From Euphorbia lathyris (lineage: Eukaryota > Streptophyta > Magnoliopsida > Malpighiales > Euphorbiaceae): a stretch of DNA of 64,000 nt. The translations under genes and the position numbers were made by a program. Of this stretch, positions 35,443 to 45,706 are shown piece after piece. Below the pieces are notes generated by a model. The model had not been told where the DNA came from, made no database searches, and saw nothing but the letters and a program-made list of their open reading frames with translations. Position 1 is the first letter of the stretch. The number at the start of each line of letters is the position of its first letter. The stretch spans positions 44,979,501-45,043,500 of the forward strand of contig NC_088915.1 of NCBI RefSeq assembly GCF_963576675.1, written 5' to 3'.

Positions 35443-35859
35443 TATATATTAAAGGACAATTCTGGTATTTAATTTTTATTTTAGGTATAATTTACTTCTA
35501 TTTGGTTTGACTAACATATTTAAGCTATAAGAATTTTTTACCAATTTGTTTTTATCATAATGAGTTTTTTTGTAAAGTTTTTAATGAGATATTGTTCTAT
35601 ATGCAAGGATGGACGTTTGAATGTGGTATTATAAAATGTTACAAGATATATTAAATAGAGGGTTACTTTCAAATAAAACTTGGTGGTTTCACAATTTTTG
35701 CAGATCGATACATGTAGTTGGAAAATTTTTAATTTTTCCAAATTTGACTGATAACGACCTCAAAATGAAAATTTTCAAGAATTAAATTATATTTTAAGTA
35801 ATTTTAATTCTTCAACTTTTCGAGATCATTTAGGTGTTTTTTTATGAGTGAGAAAGTTA

Positions 35860-36582
35860 GGGTAAACTACACCAATGGTACCTGAATTTTACATAGTTTA
35901 CATTTTGGTACCTAAATTACATTTTGTCCCAAAAATATACCTGAAGTAACGATGACCGGACAATTTAGTATATTTTTACCGGTTATGACCGGTCAACGCG
36001 AGTTTCATGAGTTAATTACATTAATGGTACCCGAACTTTACCATAATTCACACTTCGGTACCTGGATTTTATTTTATCCTGAAAACATAACACAAGTAAA
36101 GGTGACTGAAAGGTTTAGTTCATTTGATCGGTTAGTGACCGGGTAACATGAACTAAATATTGGGACTCACCATACACTCAATTAACATAAAATTATAATA
36201 TTGTCATTTATGAGCTAAATGAAAATATTATAATTTTATGTTAATTGAGTGTATGATTGGTCTCAATTTTTAATTTAAAATGGTCAAACTCGGGTTGATC
36301 AATCACTAATCGGTCAAATATACTAAAATATTGAGTCATCTTTACTTGAAGTGTATTTTTTGGACAAAATGAAATCTAGGTACCAAAATGTGAATTCGGG
36401 TAAAGTTCAGGTACCATCAGTGTAATTTACTCATCAAAATCGCATTGACCGGCCATTAACCGGTAAAATATACTTAATTGTCCGGTCATCGTTACTTCGG
36501 ATATATTTTTGAGACAAAATGTAATCTAGGTACCAAAGTGTGAATTAGGGTAAAGGTCAGGTACCATTGGTGTAATTTACTC
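35860..36582. mobile_element. Mutator-like foldback MITE with TSD
   Basis: 723 bp and almost wholly an inverted repeat centred near 36205. The ends are GGGTAAACTACACC and, inverted, GAGTAAATTACACC. The duplication gagaaagtta flanks it at 35850-35859 and 36583-36592, fitting the 9-10 bp TSD of Mutator-like elements. No coding capacity. Confidence 0.85.
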
Positions 36583-36771
36583 GAGAAAGTTAATGTTTAG
36601 AGTGAGAAAACTCCAAAAATGATGATTTTGAAAATAAAAAATGTGGTTCCATAGTAAATATGATACTAAACAACTATAATTCTTGAAAATTTTCATTTTA
36701 AGGTCGTTACAAGCCAAAATTGAAAAACTGAAAATTTTGCTAAGCATAGGTACCGATCTGCAAAAAAAAAA

Positions 36772-37229
36772 GGCTTAAAGCACTATTTGGCCCCTGATTT
36801 ATTAAAATTTTTATCATTTGGTCTCTGACCTATTATTTGGTCACATTTGGCCCCTAATCTATCCCAAATTGGTGAACTTTCACCCAATTTGGATTCAAAC
36901 TTAACCGAATTATTATCTCATTGATAAGTAATGATATTTTGACATTTGAACTTAATAGATTTTAGTTTAGGATTTTTTTTTATTTTTTTAATCTAATTAA
37001 TTATTTCCACATAATGTGGAAAAAAAACTTTAAGAAATATCACATTTCAAGTTTAAGTGTCAAAATATCGTTACTTATCAATGAGATAACGATTCCGTTA
37101 AGTATTCATACAAATTGTGTGAAATTTCACCAAATGGGATAGGTCAAGGGCCAAATGTGACCAAATAATAGGTTAGGGGTCAAATGACACAATTTTGGAT
37201 AGGTCAGGGGCCAAATAACGCTTTACACC
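36772..37229. mobile_element. Second short inverted-repeat element (MULE-like MITE)
   Basis: The ends are GGCTTAAAGCACTATTTGGC and, inverted, GGTGTAAAGCGTTATTTGGC, followed inwards by CCCTGA in both arms. It is flanked by A runs (36762-36771 and 37230-37236) that may be the TSD. About 458 bp, noncoding. Confidence 0.75.
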
Positions 37230-37290
37230 AAAAAAATGTGAAACCACATGACATTTATTTGAAATTAACTCTTGAATGTATGTCCACCAA

Positions 37291-38143
37291 CAACTATACA
37301 TGTATTAATGATGTCAAGTGTCAAAGATTATAATACTATTCATAGTTGTCAAAACCGAACCGATTAAAAAAACCGAAAAGGATAGAGGATCAAGGTTTAG
37401 AGGTTCAACCAAGGTTCCATTGAGGTTGAACCAATGTTAAAAAAATCATGTGAAAATTATATTTTTTTTAAATTATAACATAGTACAATGTGACCAATAT
37501 TAATAAAAGTTATTTTTTATGCGAAAATATTAATAAAAGTTATACTATTAATAATATATTTTTTTAATATCAATTCATGATATTTTAAGATATTAAATTA
37601 ATAAATTTAATATGACAAAATTAAAAATTTATTAAAATTTAATATATATAAAAATTGAAAAATAAATATTTATATTATTAACATGTAAATATAATAAAAT
37701 AACATGATATGTATAATTTACTATACTTTTAAAATTTACTTGTATGTATTTAAAGTTTAAATACTAATTAAACATTATTAATATTAATATTAGGAAGATA
37801 AAAAAAATTTATGACATTTATTTGAATATAAAACAAAATAAAAAAATTAATACTAAATAATATTTTAATTATTTAATTTATAATATAAGTATTCTTAAAT
37901 GGTTAATAATAATTATAAATGAAATGGTGGTTCAATAGTAAACATTGTTGTTAACAAACTAAAAGTTCAAGGTTTGAATTCTACCTCTGCTCCGATCTAA
38001 CTATCAACGGTCGAGAGTTCAAATCTTGACAACCCCATTTACTAATAGAATTTCAACACATGATAAGATGAGACTATGTTACGTCGGAGATATAATAAAA
38101 TCTATTCATAAGTTGTAACTATCAGCTTAAGTTTTTAGTTCAA
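37291..38143. other. AT-rich sequence, no gene seen
   Basis: Very AT-rich, with no supported reading frame or clear element boundary. Confidence 0.5.
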
Positions 38144-38500
38144 CTAGTCGAAATCTCGTGCGATGCATGTGATATAAAACTTTTGTATAATTTAAATAAA
38201 TAAATAAATAACATATTTTTCTTTTGAATAATTTTATATTATGTATATTTTAAGAAATATATTTTTTGTCATAATTCAAATTAAATTAAATTAATTTTGA
38301 AAATAAAAATTGATTAATTTTTTTTATAGAATTTTAATTAAAAATGAACAGTTTATTTATTTTTATAAAAACCAATAATTTGTACTTTTTGATAATTTTA
38401 ATATATACGTTTGATATTTTTTTTCTAATTAGAATTATTTAAAATAATAATACAATAAAGTATTAAGAAATATATTATAATACAATCAAAAACTAATTTT
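38144..38500 (-). mobile_element. Helitron-like 3' end (minus strand)
   Basis: CTAG is at 38144-38147 with A on its left, as expected for a reversed Helitron terminus (CTRR followed by T). A degenerate hairpin related to CCCGTGCGATGCACGGG lies just inside. The next 350 bp resemble 63510-63890, which has a similar hairpin. The 5' end was not found. Confidence 0.55.
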
Positions 38501-38720
38501 TTTTTTATTAACATACGGACCTAGCCCAACGGACATCCCAACCAGGTTGGCACCCCCGAAGAGGCAAAGATCCAAGATATATAAAAGAAGAGAAGAAAAA
38601 ATATGAATCCAGTACAAAGAATGCTTTAAGAAAATCTAAACATATCCCTACCAAGGGCATTATCTCTTGCTAAAAGGGAGCAGAAGTCCGGAAGGGTATT
38701 CCACATTTTATATCTACCAT
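38500..38720 (-). mobile_element. LINE 3'-end fragment
   Basis: The minus strand reads ...GGGGGTGCCAACCTGGTTG... and ends in an A run (plus strand T run at 38501-38509). The same 3' motif ends the LINE fragment at 59235. Heavily 5' truncated. Confidence 0.6.
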
Positions 38721-38882
38721 ATAAAATAATTATAAATCTATGTTGAAATGGAAGCAACGTTAATTTATTATATTACAAATTATTACAATCAATATTTTTC
38801 TAATGTTTCATAAAAAGAGATTTTATCAATTCAATAAGTTAGATATACACATTTAGCCTTTGCATTAATAAACTTAAATTAT

Positions 38883-39348
38883 TGATAACCCGCGAAGTTC
38901 AAAACGGGTTATATTCATTTCGCAAGTCCAGCCCATATTAAAGCCCCATGGGCTAAGATTGGACGGGACCCGAATGAAGGAAGCGGGCGCAGCGAGTAAA
39001 CCGCCCCGAATTCCTAAACGGAGCGTCAAGACTCCCACTCAAAACCACGTTCGTTGCCATGAAAGCCACGAAAGGGACATGGCCTAAAAAGGGGTAACCG
39101 CCCTCAGAACGTGGCCCACTAAGGAGTAACCGCCCTCGGCGGTTACCCAAAAAACACCTATAAAAGGCCTTAAGAATAAGGGGGGAGGTACGTTCACATT
39201 TTTTCCCACAAAGCTATTGCTAAATTATAGACTCATTTTTACAAAAACTGACTTGATCGTCGGAGAGTTTTCCCGGAGATCCTGTCTCCGGTTTTGTTTT
39301 GCAGGTAACTCCGGCAAAGAATATCAAAGCGGATCCAGCAAGTTATCA
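38883..39348 (+). repeat. Tat-E 5' LTR (466 bp)
   Basis: It starts TGATAACCCGCG and ends AAGTTATCA. It holds a perfect dyad at 39126-39146 (9-bp arms GTAACCGCC / GGCGGTTAC around CTC), a further GTAACCGCCCTC copy at about 39096, TATAAAAGG at 39159-39167, and a U5 hairpin CCGGAGA-TCCTG-TCTCCGG near 39274-39292. In the 3' LTR the first dyad is broken by one G to T change. Confidence 0.95.
39159..39167 (+). promoter_or_regulatory. Tat-E LTR TATA box
   Basis: TATAAAAGG lies in the middle of the LTR. Transcription would start about 30 bp downstream, near 39190. Confidence 0.7.
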
Positions 39349-39406
39349 TTGGTGCGGTGAGCGTGGACCTTTTTTACCAACATTTGGTTAAAGGTACACG
39401 AAGAAC

Positions 39407-41635
39407 ATGTCAGAACCATCACGAACGACCGGCGTTACCACTAGATCAACCAGTATGAACTCCAGGGGACCACGGATTGCGAATTCGCAACCTGCAAGTA
39501 CACAGCCTGTGGTGCCTAGCTCATCGGGTCCTTCGGGACAATTGAGTCCCTTATTGGAGGTCCAAGTGCAAACTGAGATGGAAATGTCCAATAGTGATTT
39601 CGTACAGATGGCTGGACAAGTCTTGGCTTCGAACATGAGCCAGGCGGCTGGAGATCGAATGATTAATTTACTAACGGCCCTCGCCGAACACAATACCGCC
39701 ATGGCGGCTGCTCCTCAAGAACCTGTGGTTATCTCAACACAATCACCGACTATCCCTGTCATATCGGCCCTCCCGCAGCCATCTCAGGCGCCAAATCAAG
39801 TGGGCCAGAGTAGTCGCACAAACCCACACAGCCACCCGAGCAACTACTCGCACCCAGATCTCATTACGACGATACATCTGACCTGGCAGCCATCCCAACC
39901 GTTGCCAGGAGTGCAAGGCACTCTTCCGCTACAGCAAGTGGAACCTTTTCCTCACAGACATTCGGAGTTGATGACTCCTGGGCGGGAGCACACATGGAAC
40001 TTTGATCCTATAACGGGACAACGGTTAGTCCCCCAATAGGCACACGTCTCAACACCGATGGGCGGGTGGATGCCACCCAGAATTCACCAGCAGCGGATGG
40101 AAGAAGTCCGGCGAATACCCGATATTGACTTAGAAGATCAATTACGAAGCATGATGGAGCGAATGGGGTACTCGCCTAGGCCGAGAGCAGAGGTCCAGAG
40201 CGATTCACCTTTTGCCCCTTCGTTGCGGGAATTCATTCCAGATCACAGAATCAAAGCACCTGCCATACCAAAATACTATGGGGATCCAAATTCTGACCCT
40301 GAGGCTCATGTCAGGAACTATAGAGAGTTAATGGATGTTGCAGGGGCAAGCGAAAGCATAATTTGCAGGTTATTCTCGACAACTTTGGGCGGTGCGGCAT
40401 CTGATTGGTTTCGATCTTTACCGGCAGAATCTATTCACAATTGGCAACAATATAGTCGGGATTTCTGTGCGAAGTTCGTGGGCTGTAAAGCGGCAGATGT
40501 GACAGATAGGCGGCTGAAGGAGATCAAACAGAGAAACTATAATTCCCTAAGGGAATTTGTTGTCGCCTTTAACGATATCCTGGTGCGATTGCAGAACCCG
40601 GATATCGTGAGTATTCGCAACATCATGGCGGATGGAACCACAGATTGGAGCATGCGGGAAGAAATCATCCGTAACAAACCATGCACTGTAGCCGAGCTCA
40701 TGAAGATAGCAAAGGAATTCATGGAAGTGGATGATGTCAACAGGGAACATAGGGCCCAAACTCGGCGAGAAAGAGATGCCGCTAAAACCACTTCGGACAG
40801 TCGGCGTCAAACCCAGTCCAAAAGTAATTTTGTTCGAAGAGGCGATCGTCGCTTTCAAGGTGGAGGACATCACACACCACTAAACACGACTCGCCAAGAG
40901 GTGTTACTTTGGATCGAAAAGAGCCCCTTGAAGAAGGATGTGCGGTTCCCCGAGGTGAAAGGCCGAACCAGTTTGGGGCGCTATCCCAGTAAGTATTGCA
41001 GGTTCCACAGGTTGAATGGCCATGACACAGATGATTACTACGAACTGAAGAAGGAAATAGAAAAACTGATCGAGAGAGGCAAGCTGAGTCAATTTGTAAG
41101 AAAAGAAACAGCTGATGAGAAAACAACGCTCCCGCATGAGGGAGAAACATGGCCAGAAAAGAAGCAGAAGAAAGGGGTGATAAACATGATAGCAGGCGGA
41201 ATCTACGAGCCTCCAACAAAAAGAACTCGCCGTGAACGGCGAAAGAGCAACACACATAGGGGGGATGCCCTCAATTACTCATTTGCGAGAATCACGGAGC
41301 CACATGCGGATTCCCTGGTGATCACGATGGCCGTTGAAGGATGGGACGTCAAGCGGGTCCTTATCGACACAGGCAGTTCTTGCAACGTCATTACCCGGAC
41401 AGCATTCAACAAGTTGGGAATCAACGACGAGCGGGTGGAACACACCTTCATGGATGTAACTGGTTTTGGGGGTCAATCCTCCCAAACAAGTGGGCAGGTG
41501 GTGTTGGAGGCAGAAATGGGCGATAAGAATCTAAAATGGTGAGGTGATTTAGAATTCGCAATTGTTGATCTCCCACTGGCCTACAACATAATTCTGGGAC
41601 GGCCATTCCTGTCGGAGACGGAGTCGCTCATCTCA
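39407..41635 (+). pseudogene. Tat-E gag and protease, two in-frame stops
   Basis: The ATG at 39407 starts MSEPSRTTGVTTRSTS. A Ser/Pro/Gln-rich N-terminal region is followed by TAG at 40037-40039, and the same frame continues into the Gag core (FIPDHRIKAPAIPKYYGDPN; NYRELMDVAGASESIICRLF; WQQYSRDFCAKFVGC). A basic linker with a Cys/His-containing segment (YCRFHRLNGHDTDDYYELK) leads to protease, active site DTGSSCNVIT (Asp at 41365). TGA at 41540-41542 interrupts the frame before IILGRPFLSETE. The stops fit C-to-T or G-to-A changes of sense codons. The product would package RNA and mature the polyprotein. Confidence 0.92.
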
Positions 41636-44600
41636 ATGAAGCATTTAACGTTACATTTGCCAACACACCAAGGGCGAGTCATAGTTGAAGGTGATCAACT
41701 TGTATCTCAACAGGCCTATACATTATCACTTGAACCAAAACCGGAAGAGGAGGATAAAGTCGAAGAGAAGCTGCCGGCGGAAGCATTGGGAGAAACGGAA
41801 CTATTCGCCATCTCGAATGACAAGAGCGTGCGAATAGCGGCTGGACTCTCAGAAGAAACAAATAAAGCCATTACCGAGGTATTGATCCAATGTGAGTCGG
41901 CATTTGCCGCCCCAAATGAAGTGCTAAAAGGAATAAGCCCAGATGTAGCAACCCATCGGTTGAATGTAAACAAAGGGGCAACCCCAGTGCGGCAAAAGAA
42001 GAGGGGACATGCTCCAGAGCGGCAAAAGGCGATTGAAAAAGCAGTGGCGGACTTGCTAAGGTCGGATGCGATTCGAGAAGTCACCTATCCGGAATGGCTA
42101 GCCAATGTGGTGCTAGTCAAAAAGCCGAATGGAACGTACAGAATGTGCGTCGACTTCAAAGACTTGAACAAGGCATGTCCGAAAGATATGTATCCACTTC
42201 CTAACATTGATATATTGGTAGATGGAACTGCAGGATATGAAGCTTTATCATTCACCGATGTGAAATCCAGTTACCATCAGATACCCATGGAGAAGGCGGA
42301 TGAAATCAAGACATCATTCATAACTCACCAGGCGACTTATTGCTTCAAGGTGATGCCCTTTGGATTGAAAAACGTGGGAGCAACATACCAGAGGATGATG
42401 AACAAGATATTTTCAGACAAATCCGGCGAGAACTTCTCGATCTATGTTGATGACATGATCATCAAAAGCAAGAAAATGCAAGACCACCCGCGGGATATCA
42501 AAGAAATCCTAGAAGTGTTGATCAAATATGGTCTCAAATTGAACCCAGAGAAATGCACATTCGGAGCAAGAGCGGGAAAGTTCCTGGGTTTCATTGTTAG
42601 CGGCAAAGGGGTTGAGGCGAATCCTGAGAAGGTTAAAGCAGTAATGGAGATGAAGACGCCAAGGAACATAAGGGAAGTACAGAGACTGAACGGGCGGTTA
42701 GTGGCATTAGGGCGATTCATATCATGCTCAGCTAGGCGATATCTACCTTTCTACAATGCCATCAAAAAATCCAAGTCCTTTGAATGGACGCCGGATTGTC
42801 AAGAAGCATTTGAGGGGATAAAATGATTACTATGTTATCCTCCCTTAATGAGCAGGCCGGAAGACGGAGAAGATTTGTTCCTTTATGTATCCGTCACCAG
42901 CATGGCGATATGCACTGTGATGGTGCGAGAAGAAGAAGGGCAACAATATCCAGTGTACTACGTGAGCAAAGTCCTGAAGGATGCAGAACTCCGGTATTCG
43001 AAGTTGGACAAAATGGCCCTCGCAGTGATAACCACGGTGGCTAGATTGAAACCATACTTTCAGGCGCATACTATCATTGTGAGAACTGGCATCCCAATGC
43101 GAAAGGTACTGCAGAAACCTGACGCATCCGGCCGGTTGATGGAATGGTCAATTCGCCTGGGCGAATTCGATATCCGCTATGAAGGAAGACCAGTGCTAAA
43201 GAGCCAAGTGCTCGCCGACTTCGTGAACGAATTCACCTGGGATGATGATGAATGTCCAAAGGCACAAAAAGAAGAGTGGAGCATGTACACAGATGGGGCC
43301 TTATCTGCAGACGGAGCTGGGCTAGGAGTCGTCATCAAAGGTCCGGAGGTTATCCGCCTGTACTATGTAGCAAAATTAACTTTCAAAACTACCAATAATG
43401 CCGCGGAATACGAGGCTATGATATGTGGATTGAGGTTGCTCAATGAACTCACCCCAGAAATAGTGGTAATCTATAGCGATTCCAAACTCATGATAAACCA
43501 GATCACAAAAAATTATCTGGTGAAACAGGAGGAGCTAGTAAAATACCATCAGGTGGTCAGCCGATTGACACAAGAGTTAACGCACAAGGGAGTCGTTTGG
43601 GAGATGGTGCATGTTCCACGAGGCCAAAATGCAAAAGCTGACGAATTGGCAAAAGCAGCGGCAAGTAGAGAACCATGGAGTCAAAAAGCATGCAGCTTGG
43701 AAATAAAATCGGCACCAGCATTCGAGGTTGATCAGATTATGATCATCGAGGAACTGGAAGACGATGAAGATTGGCGGATGCCAATCCGTCAATATCTGGA
43801 GCAGGGAGATTTGTCGGTTGATAAGAGCTTGGCCAGAAAAATAATTGGGCAGTCGGCACGATACTCAATGCGGGATGGAACTTTGTATCGGAAATCGTAC
43901 ACATGTCCATGGTTGAAATGCGTTAGTCGCAATGAAGGAGACTATGTGCTGCGAGAACTACACGAAGGAATTTGTGGCGCGCACGAAGCTTCGGCGGCAT
44001 TGGCAAGAAAGGTCAAACTGGTGGGATACTACTGGCCCAAGGTGGTGGAAGATTCCCAGAAGATGGTTGCGGAATGTCACAACTGTCAAATCCATGCGAA
44101 TGAAAAGCATGTTCCCGGAGCTGAACAAATCACTATAATGATGGCGTGGCCATTCGCAACATGGGGAATTGATATAGTGGGTCCATTCCCAGAAACAACA
44201 AAGAAAAGGAAGTATTTGATAGTCGCAGTGGACCACTTCAGCAAATGGGTAGAAGCGGAGGCAGTAACCGCACAAACACCTGAGCGAATGATCGAGTTCT
44301 TATGAGAGAACATTATCATGCGATTTGGGATCCCGCAGAAGCTTATAACCGACAATGGCACCCAGTTCAACTGTGTCAAGTTCAAAACATACTGCGAAAG
44401 CATGGGAATCAAGAATCATTTTTCTTCTGTAAACCATCCCCAATCAAATGGTATGACGGAGGTTACCAACAGGGCCATGGTTCAAGGCATCAAGAAGCGG
44501 CTAGGTGACAAAAAAAACAGGTTGGGCGGATGAGATACCCCATATGCTGTGGGCATACAGAACCTCTATAAAGGCAGCAACAGGCGAAACACCTTTCTCG

Positions 44601-45026
44601 CTAGTTTATGGAGCCGAAGCAGTCCTACCTGTTGAAATCAAGTCGCCCACAGATCGGACAATTTATTATTTTGACACATAAAATCCTATCAACATCAGAG
44701 ATGCTTTGGATTCTGTGGAGGAACGAAGAGAAAAAGCTTACATGCGAATGGCAATGTACCACAACAGAATCAAGAAATACCATGACAGAAGAGTGCGAAA
44801 AGTAATAATCAACGAAAACGACTTGGTCTTGAAAAAAGCAGATAAAATACAGTCTAGAGATGGCAAAGGCAAGCTAGGCGTCAACTGGATCGGGCCATAC
44901 AAAGTATCCAAGAAGATGGGACCGGCCACTTTCGAAATAGAAGAAATGAGTGGAAAGAAGCTCCCGCGCACCTGGAATCTAGAGAATCTAGCCTATATAG
45001 AAAGGCCGAGTAGTTCGAGGAAATGA
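41636..45026 (+). pseudogene. Tat-E pol: RT, RNase H, archaeal-type RNase H, integrase; broken
   Basis: The frame continues from gag-protease. RT has FKDLNKACPKD, a diverged GATYQRMMNKIF segment and YVDD at 42443-42454. TGA at 42824-42826 precedes the Ty3 RNase H (YVSKVLKDAELRYSKLDKMA). A second RNase H of archaeal type follows (MYTDGALSADGAGLGVV, NNAAEYEAMICGL, YSDSKLMINQI, about 43275-43650). Integrase has an HHCC finger ending CHNCQ and catalytic residues Asp 44171, Asp 44351 and Glu 44459 with DD35E spacing. TGA at 44303-44305 lies between the two Asp residues. A +1 shift near 44522 and TAA at 44679-44681 break the C-terminus, which ends at 45026. The copy cannot make functional Pol from one frame. 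Confidence 0.93.
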
Positions 45027-45706
45027 CGAGTACTCTTTTTCCTTTTATGAGTTTTTCCCACTGGGTTTTCTGATAAAAGGTTTTAATGAGGCTTCGATCC
45101 CGCACAATTGGTGTACATATGTAATAAACTTTTTCTCGTCATCAATAAAAGTTATTACATTCACTCAGTATGTTACAACAAAATGCGGATTCTTTCCAAA
45201 AACACACAAATGTGTTGCCTCTTAAAGAAAGGCGGATGCTTGGTTACGCATCACTCGCAAAAAACCTTAGGGTTAAAATCAAAAACACATAAATGTGTTG
45301 CCTGTTAAAGAAAGGCGGATGCATGATTACGCATCGCTCGCAAAAAACCTTAGGGTTAAAATCAAAAACACATAAATGTGTTGCCTGTTAAAGAAAGGCG
45401 GATGCATGATTACGCATCACTCGCAAAACCTTATGATCAAAACTTATGATTATTTTCGAAAGAAGAATTATAAGTTAAGGCATAAAATTAAGCGAATAAA
45501 CGAGTACTCAAAATTGCAAAAAGGGTCTGGCCACCCTAGCTATGAAGAAACACAAATATGGAGTCGGCAAAAGGACAAAGGGCACATATAAAGGGCAAAA
45601 AAGTGACAATGGCACACATATGAAAAGCAACAACCGAAAGAAAATATATATATTAGAGCGGTTTGTTACATGGTTTTTACATACAAAAGTCCAAATATAA
45701 GTTAAG
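45027..45706. other. Tat-E noncoding segment after pol
   Basis: No coding signal. It contains the 83-bp tandem repeat (separate entry) and the region beyond the stop of the antisense gene, where that transcript would end. Confidence 0.65.
45203..45440. repeat. Three tandem copies of an 83-bp unit in Tat-E
   Basis: Copies begin near 45203, 45286 and 45369. The shared core is aaatgtgttgcct followed by aaagaaaggcggatgc. The last copy is shortened. Confidence 0.9.

Larger units (their letters stand above)
35600..37290. mobile_element. Outer foldback element hosting two younger insertions
   Basis: The left arm (about 35600-35790) is the reverse complement of right-arm segments at about 36675-36761 and 37230-37290. 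Matches include aatgaaaattttcaagaatta (left) against its complement near 36693, and the sequence around gcagatcg. Arms are interrupted by the elements at 35860-36582 and 36772-37229. End points are approximate and no TSD was found. Confidence 0.55.

Noticed and set aside
39407..45026. Tat-E TGA codons as programmed readthrough or recoding
   Set aside because: Stops fall at scattered places (before RNase H, inside integrase, at the end of protease) and include TAG and TAA. The spread fits random decay.
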